A stretch of 19,340 nucleotides of DNA from JALYNX01 sp035292605 (GCA_035292605.1 DATDPT010000145.1:1-19340), one strand, 5' to 3'. Shown: positions 6,739 through 14,885, counted from the first letter of the stretch. Notes: generated by a model from the sequence alone, not told the origin. A program made the numbers and translations.

Positions 6739-8256
6739 GTGGAGCTAGAGCTGAAGGGGATCACAAAGCAGTTTGCGGGTGTCCTCGCCAACGACGACAT
6801 CGATTTTCGCGTTGCGGAAGGGGAGATAGTTGCCCTGCTCGGCGAGAACGGAGCCGGCAAGACCACCCTGATGAACATCCTGTATGGGCTCTACACCCCC
6901 ACTTCGGGTCAAGTGCTCATCGATGGAGAACCGCTCGAACTGCTGTCGCCGGCGGATGCCATCGCGGCCGGCATCGGCATGGTGCACCAACATTTCATGC
7001 TGGTACCGGTGTTTACGGTTGCCGAGAATATCGTTCTGGGCGACGAGCCCACCAAGCGGCTCGGCTGGCTGGACAAGCGCAGGGCACGCACGACCGTACG
7101 AGAGATCTCCAGTCGCTACGGCCTCGACGTCGACCCGGACAGCATCATCGAAGATCTTCCGGTGGGCGTCCAACAGCGGGTCGAGATCATCAAGGTGCTC
7201 GAGCGCGAGGCCCGCTTCGTCGTATTCGACGAGCCCACGTCGGTCCTGACCCCGGCGGAGGTCGACAAGTTCTTCGGGGTCGTCAGGAGTCTCAAGAACG
7301 ACGGGAAGGGCATCATCTTCATCAGCCACAAGCTCGGGGAGGCCCTGGAGATCGCGGACCGCATCGTGGTCATGCGTCGTGGCAAGACCGTTGCCGAGGT
7401 GGTACCCGACCAGGTTGACGAAGAGCGGTTGGCTGAGCTGATGGTCGGCCGTCCGGTCGATCTCGTGGTACACAAGGAGGAGGCGCAACCGGCCGAGACG
7501 GTGCTCTCCGTCGAGAATCTCGTTGTGCTCGATGATCGCCAACGGCGGGCGGTGGATGGTGTTTCATTCGAGGTTCGGGCCGGAGAGATTCTCGGCATCG
7601 CCGGTGTTCAGGGCAACGGCCAAACCGAGTTGGTCCAAGCAGTCACCGGGCTGCGATCGGCCCTGGGCGGCGTTGTGCGGCTTCGGGGCGAAGACGTCAC
7701 CACCGCGTCTCCTCGGAATATCCACAAGCGAGACGTCGCTCATGTGCCCGAGGATCGCCAGAGAAGCGGCCTGGTCCTCCAGTTCACCGTCACGGAGAAC
7801 GTCGTGCTGGACTCTTACTACGAGGCTCCGATCTCCAATGGCATCCAGATGGACTGGGATGCGGCTCGGGCGCAGGCACTTCGACTCGTGGACGAGTACG
7901 ACGTGCGCACTCCGAGTGTCGATGAGCTGGTCTCGACGCTGTCAGGTGGGAACCAGCAGAAGGTGATCGTGGCGCGGGAGTTCGACCGAGATGTGGTCCT
8001 GGTCATCGCTTCCCAGCCGACTCGAGGGATCGACGTCGGTTCCATTGAGTACATCCACTCTCGAATCGTCGAAAAACGAGATCAAGGCTCCGCCGTTCTG
8101 ATCGTGTCCTCTGAGCTCGATGAGGTCATGGCCCTCTCCGATCGGATCATCGTCTTGTATCAGGGACGGATCGCTGGCGAATTCGACGAATCGGCAACAG
8201 CCACCGAGATCGGATTGGCCATGTTGGGCGGCCAAGGAGAGAGTGAGGCATCGTGA
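6739..8256 (+). CDS. Double-domain ABC transporter ATPase, sugar/nucleoside type
   Basis: Energises the nucleoside importer at the cytoplasmic face. Two fused ATPase domains in RbsA/YufO style: domain 1 has Walker A GENGAGKTT at 35-43, signature-like LPVGVQQR at 140-147 and Walker B VVFDEPTSVL; domain 2 has a degenerate Walker A GVQGNGQTE at 289-297, signature LSGGNQQK at 401-408 and VLVIASQPTRGIDVG. The degenerate second site is normal for the family. I chose GTG 6739, which gives 505 residues and begins right at the conserved LELKGITKQF; a GGAGG lies only three bases before it. GTG 6709 would add ten residues. A start at 6661 would lie inside the hairpin and is unlikely. It overlaps the next gene by four bases. 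Confidence 0.92.
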   Translation: MELELKGITKQFAGVLANDDIDFRVAEGEIVALLGENGAGKTTLMNILYGLYTPTSGQVLIDGEPLELLSPADAIAAGIGMVHQHFMLVPVFTVAENIVLGDEPTKRLGWLDKRRARTTVREISSRYGLDVDPDSIIEDLPVGVQQRVEIIKVLEREARFVVFDEPTSVLTPAEVDKFFGVVRSLKNDGKGIIFISHKLGEALEIADRIVVMRRGKTVAEVVPDQVDEERLAELMVGRPVDLVVHKEEAQPAETVLSVENLVVLDDRQRRAVDGVSFEVRAGEILGIAGVQGNGQTELVQAVTGLRSALGGVVRLRGEDVTTASPRNIHKRDVAHVPEDRQRSGLVLQFTVTENVVLDSYYEAPISNGIQMDWDAARAQALRLVDEYDVRTPSVDELVSTLSGGNQQKVIVAREFDRDVVLVIASQPTRGIDVGSIEYIHSRIVEKRDQGSAVLIVSSELDEVMALSDRIIVLYQGRIAGEFDESATATEIGLAMLGGQGESEAS

Positions 8257-9461
8257 CCGACGACGGCCCGCCCCCGGAGGGTAGGTCGACCGGCCCCCAG
8301 GTCGAGGAGCGGGTCGCACGCATCACCGGTATCGGGACCTCACTCCGCAGGGCGGTGATCGTTCCGGCCCTCGCTGTGCTCACCGCGTTGCTCGTCGGTG
8401 GCGTCATCATCGCCCTCACCGACCTGGACACACTCAGCCTTTGGGGAGACGACCCCGGGGAAGCACTCCGCTTGACGTTGGGCGGGATCTCCGACGCATA
8501 CAAAGCGCTCTTCGTCGGCTCTCTCGGCTCGACGAGGGCGTTGACCGAGACTCTTTTCGCTGCCACGCCCCTGATCCTCGCCGGCCTCGCAGTTGCCGTC
8601 GGGTTCCAAGCCGGGCTCTTCAACATCGGTGTCAACGGTCAGATGCACATTGGTGGCATGGCCGCGCTGTGGGTCGGCTTCAGCGTGACCCTTCCCGCCG
8701 TCATCCACATTCCTCTGGCGATCGTCGCGGCCATGATCGGCGGCGCCATCTGGGGTGGTATCGCTGGCTTCCTGAAAGCTCGCACCGGGGCGCACGAGGT
8801 CATTACCACCATAATGCTCAACTTCATTGCCCTGTTCTTGGTCGATTTCCTGCTCAAGACATCGGTCTTCCAGGCCCCGGGGCGCAACGATCCTCTCTCG
8901 CAGCCGGTCCATCCCTCCTCGCAGTTCCCGACACTGGGTGAGTACCGCCTCAACATCGGTTTCTTGATCGCACTGGCAGCCGTTGGCTTCGCGTGGTGGC
9001 TCATGTACCGATCCACCATCGGATTCCAGTTTCGGACGGTTGGGTTCAATCCGGACGGAGGCCGCTACGCCGGCATGAACGTGGCCTGGGTATACGTCGG
9101 TGTCATGGCAATCTCGGGTGGGCTCGCCGGAATCGCCGGGACGACGCAGGTTCTTGGCCTGGAGCCGTATCGCGGCATTTCGGGTTTTGCGGGGACGATC
9201 GGATTCGACGCGATCGCGTTGGCCCTTCTCGGGCGATCGCATCCTGTCGGAGTGCTCTTCGCCGGTCTTCTCTTTGGTGCGCTGCGCGCCGGAGGGCGCG
9301 AGATGCAAGGAGCCGCGGGAATCCCGGTCGACCTGGTCCTGGTGCTCCAGGCCCTGGTCATCGTCTTGATTGCCGCTCCCGAGTTGGTGCGAGCGATCTA
9401 CCGAATCAAAACGCCGGAAGAGGACACTGGCCCCACGATCTCGACAGGGTGGGGCGCGTGA
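8253..9461 (+). CDS. ABC transporter permease, nucleoside type (first permease)
   Basis: A 402-residue inner-membrane permease of the branched-chain/sugar permease family (BPD_transp_2). After a polar N-terminus come about ten hydrophobic helices; GLFNIGVNGQMHIGG and the later GLAGIAGTTQVLG and GTIGFDAIALALLG are typical. It starts at GTG 8253 inside the ATPase stop (GTGA overlap), so translation is probably coupled. With the second permease it should form the heterodimeric channel fed by the BMP lipoprotein, like NupP/NupQ or NupB/NupC. Confidence 0.9.
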   Translation: MTDDGPPPEGRSTGPQVEERVARITGIGTSLRRAVIVPALAVLTALLVGGVIIALTDLDTLSLWGDDPGEALRLTLGGISDAYKALFVGSLGSTRALTETLFAATPLILAGLAVAVGFQAGLFNIGVNGQMHIGGMAALWVGFSVTLPAVIHIPLAIVAAMIGGAIWGGIAGFLKARTGAHEVITTIMLNFIALFLVDFLLKTSVFQAPGRNDPLSQPVHPSSQFPTLGEYRLNIGFLIALAAVGFAWWLMYRSTIGFQFRTVGFNPDGGRYAGMNVAWVYVGVMAISGGLAGIAGTTQVLGLEPYRGISGFAGTIGFDAIALALLGRSHPVGVLFAGLLFGALRAGGREMQGAAGIPVDLVLVLQALVIVLIAAPELVRAIYRIKTPEEDTGPTISTGWGA

Positions 9462-10735
9462 CGTCTCCGCCGGTGACTTCGGAGAAGACGGTCCAACATC
9501 GGGCCACACCCGAGCAACGGCGGGCCACGGTCATCGGCGTGCTGCTGGTCATACTTGGTGCGTTCGTCTTCTGGGTCTTCGGTCTTGGAGTCGAATCCGG
9601 GATCACGTCCGTGTTCAACCTCTCGTTGCCGGGTGAGCGATTCCAGGATCTCGCGTGGGAGGTCAACTCCAAATGGCTGGCGTTCTTCGTAGCCGCCATT
9701 CTCGCCTTTCTCGGTGGCTTTGTCCTGCGCAGGTCCCACCTCCGTCGGACGAATCTGGCGTTGGCAATCGGTTTGGGCTTGCTCGCCCTGGCGTTTCTGA
9801 CTTGGGCTGCAGCCGGTAACTCCTTCAGCCTCGTTGGGATGCTTCGTTCGACGGTCGTCCTGTCGGTGGCGGTGACCCTTGGTGCTTTGTGCGGCCTCAT
9901 GTGCGAGAGAGTTGCGGTGATCAACATCGCCATCGAAGGCCAGCTCCTCACGGCGGCATTCGTGGGCACCATCATGGGCTCGGCATGGGGAGTCTGGGCC
10001 GGTCTGATCGGTGCCATGCTCACCGGGGCGATACTCGGAGCGGTGCTCGCGGTGCTGGCCATTCGGTTCCGCGTCGATCAGATCATCGCCGGAGTGGTGA
10101 TAAACATCTTTGCTCTCGGTCTCACATCGTTTCTGGCGCGGCGTGTTCTTTCTGAGGCTCAGCACCTGAACTCGCCCGGCAGCTTTCCCTCCCTCAAGAT
10201 CCCGATCCTGGGGGACATTCCGGTGCTGGGGACGATGTTTTTCGACCACAGCCTGTTCGTCTATGCCACGTTCATCTTGGCGATAGCGCTTCACTTCGGT
10301 CTCTTCTACACCCGTTGGGGTCTGCGCTCACGCTCGGTCGGGGAACATCCCAAGGCTGCTGACACCGTTGGCATCAACGTTTACCGCACTCGCTACCGCA
10401 ACGTGATCCTTGGTGGTCTCATCGCCGGGTTCGGCGGAGCATTCCTCACCCTGTCCCAGGTCTCGCGGTTCGAGGAGAATCTCACTGCCGGCATCGGCTT
10501 CATCGGCCTGGCTGCGATGATCTTCGGCCGTTGGATGCCCCTGGGTGCCCTCGGGGCAGGGCTGGTGTTCGGATTCGCCCGCGCCCTGCAACAGAAGCTC
10601 GGCATCCTGGGAACACCGATCCCATCGGAGTTCCTGTCGATGACGCCGTACATCGTCACCATCATCGTGGTGGCAGGGGTGGTCGGAAGGTCGCGCCCGC
10701 CCGCTGCCGATGGCAAACCCTATATCAAGGAGTAA
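9458..10735 (+). CDS. ABC transporter permease, nucleoside type (second permease)
   Basis: A 425-residue partner of the preceding permease. GTG 9458 overlaps the upstream TGA (GTGA), the same coupling as between ATPase and first permease. The N-terminal third contains additional hydrophobic helices (about residues 27-130) before the conserved core, where RVAVINIAIEGQLLTAAFVG is the family motif. Near the C-terminus, GGAFLTLSQVSRFEENLTAGIGFIGLAAMIFGRW is also typical of YufQ/NupQ-like proteins. It is the last gene of the operon; a strong hairpin follows 25 bases after the stop. Confidence 0.9.
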   Translation: MTSPPVTSEKTVQHRATPEQRRATVIGVLLVILGAFVFWVFGLGVESGITSVFNLSLPGERFQDLAWEVNSKWLAFFVAAILAFLGGFVLRRSHLRRTNLALAIGLGLLALAFLTWAAAGNSFSLVGMLRSTVVLSVAVTLGALCGLMCERVAVINIAIEGQLLTAAFVGTIMGSAWGVWAGLIGAMLTGAILGAVLAVLAIRFRVDQIIAGVVINIFALGLTSFLARRVLSEAQHLNSPGSFPSLKIPILGDIPVLGTMFFDHSLFVYATFILAIALHFGLFYTRWGLRSRSVGEHPKAADTVGINVYRTRYRNVILGGLIAGFGGAFLTLSQVSRFEENLTAGIGFIGLAAMIFGRWMPLGALGAGLVFGFARALQQKLGILGTPIPSEFLSMTPYIVTIIVVAGVVGRSRPPAADGKPYIKE

Positions 10736-10760
10736 TGGTCGGTTCGGTCTTGGGTTTCTT

Positions 10761-10789
10761 GGCTACCCCTCCGCGGTGGAGGGGTAGCC
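10761..10789. terminator. Perfect 12-bp hairpin shared by convergent genes
   Basis: Arms GGCTACCCCTCC and GGAGGGGTAGCC with loop GCGGT. It sits between the permease gene (+) and the zinc-ribbon gene (-) and can act on both strands. The last codons and the stop of the zinc-ribbon gene lie inside it. Neither side has a clear T-run, as is common for terminators in GC-rich actinobacteria. Confidence 0.75.
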
Positions 10790-11707
10790 GATCACTGTGA
10801 TCTCTTGGATCGCCAACTCGGTGAAGACGTTGCCTTCGTTGACCTCGGCGGTGTAGGCACTCTCGATGGTGATCTCGATCCAATCGGCGTCGATCGCGGC
10901 AAATGGGATTTCTGTGGTGCCCGACACGTCCTCGAGTTGGACGGGGAAGGTGGTTATGGCGTCCTCGGCATTGATCACGATGCCATGGGCCCGGTAATTC
11001 TGCTTGAACCGGGTCGGATCCTCGATGTTCGACCAATCGATGCGGTTGACCGTCATGCCTTCTCGGAAGGTGAGTCTGATCACGATGTTGTCGCCTTCGG
11101 CCAGGTCCTCGAAAGTGATCTGATACTCGTCCGCGGTGCCCGTGATCAGGTTGTCACAGATGAAGGAGCCGATGCCGGGGGGTGCGCAATCGACCCCGAT
11201 CGGTTCTATGGGACCGGGTTCCTGCACCGCCGCCGAAGTGGTGCTGGTCTCCGCCAATGTCGTCGATGACGTGGCGGCCTCCCCATTGAAGACATTGAAG
11301 AGGAGAGCGATCACCACCACTCCAAAAAGCAGAGCGCTGATGGCAAGGGCGGCGCGCACCCCTGCCGTCGCCTGGACCGCAGGACGGGGGGCGGTGGGCA
11401 GAGGTCCCTGTCGCAGCCGGGCCCCACATTCCTGGCAATGTCGGTTGGAGGGTGGGTTGGACGCCCCACATGAAGGACAAGACACGCTGCCGCGGTCTGA
11501 GGTCGCTCTCCCCCTGGGTGATTCCTCGCGCGGTGGGTTGTCGAGATTGAACTCCTCGTAGTTTCCATCGGAGCTCACCGAGATGATGTTGTCGCGCCGC
11601 GCCGCCGGTTCCGGCAGCAGTGGGTCCATGAACGAACCACAGGACGGGCAGAACTGCTCGTCTCGCGGTACGGTCGCGCCGCACTGATCACATTTACGTG
11701 AAGCCAC
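10763..11707 (-). CDS. Zinc-ribbon membrane protein with exported beta-rich domain
   Basis: A 314-residue protein with two N-terminal zinc ribbons: C6/C9 with C20/C23, and a second CPSC...CQEC set near residues 77-95. One transmembrane helix follows (VRAALAISALLFGVVVIALLF), then a Ser/Thr linker and a C-terminal domain of about 150 residues. That domain (RLTFREGMTVNRIDWSN, later FKQNYRAHGI and VFTELAIQEITVIGY) resembles the jelly-roll, NADase-type glycan-binding domains found in other actinobacterial zinc-ribbon proteins; I recognise this by pattern only. The ribbons should be cytoplasmic and the domain outside. GTG 11705-11707 is the only possible start and has AGGAGGG two bases upstream. 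It is divergent from the small membrane ORF and radA. Its function is unknown; surface sensing or binding is a guess. Confidence 0.8.
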   Translation of the reverse strand: MASRKCDQCGATVPRDEQFCPSCGSFMDPLLPEPAARRDNIISVSSDGNYEEFNLDNPPREESPRGRATSDRGSVSCPSCGASNPPSNRHCQECGARLRQGPLPTAPRPAVQATAGVRAALAISALLFGVVVIALLFNVFNGEAATSSTTLAETSTTSAAVQEPGPIEPIGVDCAPPGIGSFICDNLITGTADEYQITFEDLAEGDNIVIRLTFREGMTVNRIDWSNIEDPTRFKQNYRAHGIVINAEDAITTFPVQLEDVSGTTEIPFAAIDADWIEITIESAYTAEVNEGNVFTELAIQEITVIGYPSTAEG

Positions 11708-11724
11708 GTCCCTCCTAGGACCGG

Positions 11725-11730
11725 TATTGT
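11725..11730 (+). promoter_or_regulatory. -10 element of small membrane ORF
   Basis: TATTGT, preceded by CGG, lies nine bases before ATG 11740, so transcription would start within a few bases of the start codon. No good -35 is visible. Confidence 0.4.
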
Positions 11731-11739
11731 GCCACGGGC

Positions 11740-11862
11740 ATGTTGGTGTCGGCGGTCAGAACCTACGAGCCCTGGACGCCAGGCTCGTTACTGGCCGGGA
11801 TCATCCTCGTCGTGTGTCTGGTGGCGGCGCTCATTCTCGCGGTGCGACGTCGCAATCGCTAA
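11740..11862 (+). CDS. Small one-helix membrane protein, 40 residues
   Basis: A short frame from ATG 11740 to TAA 11860-11862 encodes a polar start (MLVSAVRTYEPWTPGS), one strongly hydrophobic helix (LLAGIILVVCLVAALILAV) and a basic tail RRRNR. By the positive-inside rule the N-terminus would be outside and the tail inside. It fills the gap between the divergent zinc-ribbon gene and radA, 19 bases before the radA start, and a TATTGT hexamer stands nine bases upstream. There is no ribosome site, in keeping with a near-leaderless message. I do not recognise the family. The topology-like layout makes chance less likely, but proof needs conservation. Confidence 0.5.
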   Translation: MLVSAVRTYEPWTPGSLLAGIILVVCLVAALILAVRRRNR

Positions 11863-11881
11863 CCGGATACGGTGTCGTTGA

Positions 11882-13180
11882 ATGGCTTTCAGATGCGGAT
11901 CCTGCGGGCATCTCTCCCCGAAATGGATGGGATTCTGCCCCTTGTGTGGGGTGAACGAGCCCCTGGTCGAGGACCAGACGCAGCGAGCAGCCTCGGTCGC
12001 TCCTGCACAGACCGTCACCCTCACCGAGGCAGCCGAAGGACCCCCCGAGAGAGAGCCGACAGGCTGGCCCGAAGTCGACCGAGTCCTCGGAGGAGGATTC
12101 GTTCCCGGCTCGGTCCTGCTCCTGGGTGGTGAGCCTGGCGTCGGCAAGTCGACCCTGCTTCTCCAGACCGCAAGCGCCGTGGCGCAGAGAGGCCTTGCGG
12201 TGGTGATTGCCAGCGCCGAGGAGTCGGCACAACAGGTTGCGATCCGCGCCAAACGACTCGGGATCGGCGACGAGATGATCTCTCTCGTTGCCGATGACGA
12301 TGTGGATGCCCTGGTGGCCCTGGTCGAGAGGACACGCCCTCGCCTGCTGGTTGTGGATTCGATCCAGGCGGTTTCGGTCCCTGAGATCCCATCGGCGCCG
12401 GGGGGCCCGGCCCAGGTTCGGGAGAGCGCAAGCCGTCTCGTCAGGTTGGCCAAGACGACCGGCACCGCGGTGGTCCTGGTCGGCCACGTGACCAAGGAGG
12501 GCGGTCTCGCCGGGCCCAAGCTCCTCGAGCACATGGTCGACGTCGTGCTCTATCTCGAAGGTGACCCCGACCGTGGGTTTCGGGTGCTGCGCAGCATCAA
12601 GAATCGTTACGGGGCCACTCACGTCTCCGGGATGTTCGACATGCGCTCCGACGGGCTGCTCGAACTGGAGGACCCATCGAAGGTCTTCCTCGAAGGATGG
12701 CAACCCGATGTGCCCGGAACCGTGATCTACCCCGCCGTCGAAGGACGCCGGTCGATCCTGGTCGAGGTGCAGGCGCTGGTGTCGCCCACCAATCAGCCCC
12801 AACCGCGCCGGTCGATCCGGGGCCTCGATCCCACCCGGGTCAACCAGGTCTTGGCTGTGCTCCATCGCCACGCCGGGATCTCCCTCTACGAAAAAGAGGT
12901 GTTTGTGAATGTGGTTGGAGGTTGGCGTATCGACGACCCCGGATCCGACCTCCCGGTGGCTATCGCCGTCGCCTCGTCGGCGTTCGACATCCCGCTCGGG
13001 AAACTCGCCTCATGGGGTGAGATCGGGCTGGCAGGAGAAGTCCGATCCATCCCCTTCGAGGCGCGCCGGATCGAGGAGCTGGATCGGATGGGTCTGGAAC
13101 ACCGGATTGCACCGGTCGGAGGTGAATCGATGAGACTGAGGGAGGCCCTGGCAGGCGCTGGTTTGGCTAGCCCCACGTAA
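11882..13180 (+). CDS. radA: DNA repair protein RadA
   Basis: RecA-like ATPase that helps branch migration and processing of recombination intermediates. The N-terminal zinc finger is complete (C5, C8, C19, C22), the Walker A GEPGVGKS lies at 83-90, the RadA-specific KNRYG motif at 240-244, and the C-terminal part (QALVSPTNQPQPRRSIRGLD, then VNVVGGWRIDDPGSDL) is the Lon-protease-like domain. The 432 residues fit the family. There is no ribosome site; TACGGT at 11868-11873 ends eight bases before ATG 11882 and may give a leaderless transcript. It is followed by disA, the usual actinobacterial and firmicute partner. Confidence 0.96.
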   Translation: MAFRCGSCGHLSPKWMGFCPLCGVNEPLVEDQTQRAASVAPAQTVTLTEAAEGPPEREPTGWPEVDRVLGGGFVPGSVLLLGGEPGVGKSTLLLQTASAVAQRGLAVVIASAEESAQQVAIRAKRLGIGDEMISLVADDDVDALVALVERTRPRLLVVDSIQAVSVPEIPSAPGGPAQVRESASRLVRLAKTTGTAVVLVGHVTKEGGLAGPKLLEHMVDVVLYLEGDPDRGFRVLRSIKNRYGATHVSGMFDMRSDGLLELEDPSKVFLEGWQPDVPGTVIYPAVEGRRSILVEVQALVSPTNQPQPRRSIRGLDPTRVNQVLAVLHRHAGISLYEKEVFVNVVGGWRIDDPGSDLPVAIAVASSAFDIPLGKLASWGEIGLAGEVRSIPFEARRIEELDRMGLEHRIAPVGGESMRLREALAGAGLASPT

Positions 13181-13223
13181 TTGGGACCGTCAGGGGTCAT
13201 ATACGGACCTGTGGCTCCCAATT
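13179..13223 (+). other. Nested inverted repeat between radA and disA
   Basis: Outer arms AATTGGGA (13179-13186, overlapping the radA stop) and TCCCAATT (13216-13223) pair perfectly over 8 bp. Inside, CAGG and CCTG form a second stem with a bulge. It is probably the radA terminator or a processing site; no T-run follows. Confidence 0.5.
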
Positions 13224-13267
13224 TCGGGGGGTGGTCGAGGGCAAAGTCGGCCGGCAATTCAAACTGA

Positions 13268-13273
13268 TAGCCT
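13268..13273 (+). promoter_or_regulatory. Possible -10 of leaderless disA transcript
   Basis: TAGCCT ends six bases before GTG 13280, the spacing expected if transcription begins at the start codon. There is no ribosome site upstream, and no good -35 is visible. Confidence 0.3.
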
Positions 13274-13279
13274 GCCCAC

Positions 13280-14341
13280 GTGGGTGACCCATCGATCAAC
13301 GAGACCCTGGAACGCCTGGCGCCGGGGACCCCGATGCGCAGGGCGCTGGAGCGGATCATCCAACAGGGCAAGGGTGGTCTGGTCGTCCTCGGCAATGGCT
13401 CTGCCGTGGACGCAGCCAGCTCCGGCGGATTCACTCTCAGACGCACCAAATTCACCCCGGCCCGTCTCGCTGAGCTTTCCAAGATGGACGGGGGGATCGT
13501 TCTCGACGACGAATGGGGAATCATCATGGCCGCCGCGGTGCATTTTGTTCCCGACGGCTCGATCCCTACTGATGAAACCGGGGCGCGGCACCGAACCGCC
13601 GAGCGCATGGCCGCCCAAACCGGCAAACCCGTGGTGGCAGTCAGCGAGGGGAGAAGGGTGGCCACCCTCTACTACGGCCACCAGAAGATCGAATTGGCCA
13701 CCCCGACCGAGGTGACCGCCCACGTCAATCAGGAATTGCAGAGCCTCGACAGGTTGCGGAGCCGGCTCAACGATTCGGACATGCGTCTCACCCGTCTCGA
13801 GGTGACCGGGCTCGCCACCCACCGCTCGGCGGTGACGGTCCTGCAACGGGCTGAGCTCCTCGATCGTCTCGGCAAGGTCGTGGAAGCCCGTGCCCTGACC
13901 CTCGGGGAAGAAGGACGAATCGTCTCGCTTCAGCTCAACGACTTGATGGCCGGGGTCGACTTCATCAAGAGAGCGATTCTCCAGGACTATCTCCGACCGT
14001 TGCGGAGCAACTCCGTCGCTCGGGCCAATGACCGGCTCAAGGCTTTGACCGGGACCGAATTGGAGGATCCGAGTCGGGTCGGCTCAGAGCTGGACTTCCC
14101 CGATCTCGACGACCCGGCCCAACCCCGCGGTTTTCGCATTCTGTCCCAGGTGGGGAGGCTCCCCGACTCGGTCCGCGACGACATCATCCGTCGTTTCGGC
14201 TCGGTCTCGAAGCTCCTCAATGCCAGCCAGGAGGCACTCCTCGCAATCGAGGGGGTGGGCGAGACCCGGGCCGGCCAGCTCAGGGCCTTCTTCGACCGGC
14301 TGCTCGACTCGGCCCACGAATGGGAGCCCGTGCTGGATTGA
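13280..14341 (+). CDS. disA: DNA integrity scanning diadenylate cyclase DisA
   Basis: Makes the second messenger c-di-AMP from two ATP and monitors DNA structure. Domains in order: N-terminal DAC domain about 1-140, helical linker about 150-290, and C-terminal helix-hairpin-helix DNA-binding region (LLAIEGVGETRAGQLRAFF). The RHR motif is intact at 103-105 within DETGARHRTAER. The usual DGA motif reads D70-G71-G72, an Ala-to-Gly change; the aspartate needed for metal binding is kept, so activity is likely. The 353 residues match the family. The start is GTG 13280 with no ribosome site. It is flanked by radA and carD, a conserved neighbourhood. Confidence 0.95.
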   Translation: MGDPSINETLERLAPGTPMRRALERIIQQGKGGLVVLGNGSAVDAASSGGFTLRRTKFTPARLAELSKMDGGIVLDDEWGIIMAAAVHFVPDGSIPTDETGARHRTAERMAAQTGKPVVAVSEGRRVATLYYGHQKIELATPTEVTAHVNQELQSLDRLRSRLNDSDMRLTRLEVTGLATHRSAVTVLQRAELLDRLGKVVEARALTLGEEGRIVSLQLNDLMAGVDFIKRAILQDYLRPLRSNSVARANDRLKALTGTELEDPSRVGSELDFPDLDDPAQPRGFRILSQVGRLPDSVRDDIIRRFGSVSKLLNASQEALLAIEGVGETRAGQLRAFFDRLLDSAHEWEPVLD

Positions 14342-14354
14342 GGCCGGCCACCGG

Positions 14355-14360
14355 TACAAT
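14355..14360 (+). promoter_or_regulatory. -10 element of carD
   Basis: TACAAT, close to the TATAAT consensus, ends 12 bases before the carD ATG, in the 31-base gap after disA. This predicts a leader of only about six bases, matching the lack of a ribosome site. Confidence 0.5.
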
Positions 14361-14372
14361 CCACCCCCGCTG

Positions 14373-14885
14373 ATGGCTCAAAACGCATCTAAATACTCGG
14401 TAGGCGACAAGGTGGTCCATCCCCAGCACGGAGCCGCCACCATCCAGAAGAAGATCAAGCAGGAGTTCGGGGGCAAGAAGCAGGACTACTTCGTCCTCAA
14501 CATCGCCACCGAACAGCTCACCGTGATGGTTCCGCTGGACAAGGTGGACGACCTGATCCGGCCGGTTATCTCCAAGACCAGGTCGAGAGACGTGCTCAAG
14601 TCGCTCAAGGGTGAGCCCGAGGAAGCAGGCGCCAATTGGAGCCGCTGGTACAAAGTCCTCAACGAGAAGATGACTTCAGGCGACATCTTCCAGGTCGCCG
14701 AGGTGGTGCGGGATCTCTCTTTCGCCCAGCAGACGAAAGGCATCAGCCCGGCTCTGAAGCGGATGCTCTCCAAGGCACGCCTCACTTTGAGCTCTGAGCT
14801 CGCCTTCAGCCTCGAGATCGACGAGGACGAGGCGATCAAGAGACTGGACCGAGCCCTACCTACGGTCGAAACCGAAGAGGAATGA
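14373..14885 (+). CDS. carD: CarD/CdnL-family RNA polymerase-binding transcription factor
   Basis: Binds the RNA polymerase beta subunit and stabilises the open promoter complex, notably at rRNA promoters. Residues about 8-65 form the RNAP-interacting Tudor-like domain (YSVGDKVVHPQHGAATI). The helical C-terminal domain follows, with NWSRWYKVLNEKMTSGD carrying the tryptophan that wedges into the upstream edge of the bubble in Mycobacterium CarD, then VAEVVRDL and KRMLSKAR, which are strongly family-like. The 170 residues fit. The stop overlaps the ispF start (ATGA), so the two are translationally coupled; in many actinobacteria ispD lies between them. Confidence 0.95.
   Translation: MAQNASKYSVGDKVVHPQHGAATIQKKIKQEFGGKKQDYFVLNIATEQLTVMVPLDKVDDLIRPVISKTRSRDVLKSLKGEPEEAGANWSRWYKVLNEKMTSGDIFQVAEVVRDLSFAQQTKGISPALKRMLSKARLTLSSELAFSLEIDEDEAIKRLDRALPTVETEEE

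Noticed and set aside
8340..9509. 389-codon minus-strand ORF opposite the first permease
   Set aside because: Very polar shadow of a membrane protein gene, typical of antisense frames in GC-rich DNA.
11831..12871. 346-codon minus-strand ORF opposite radA
   Set aside because: Shadow of radA; no motif and no ribosome site.
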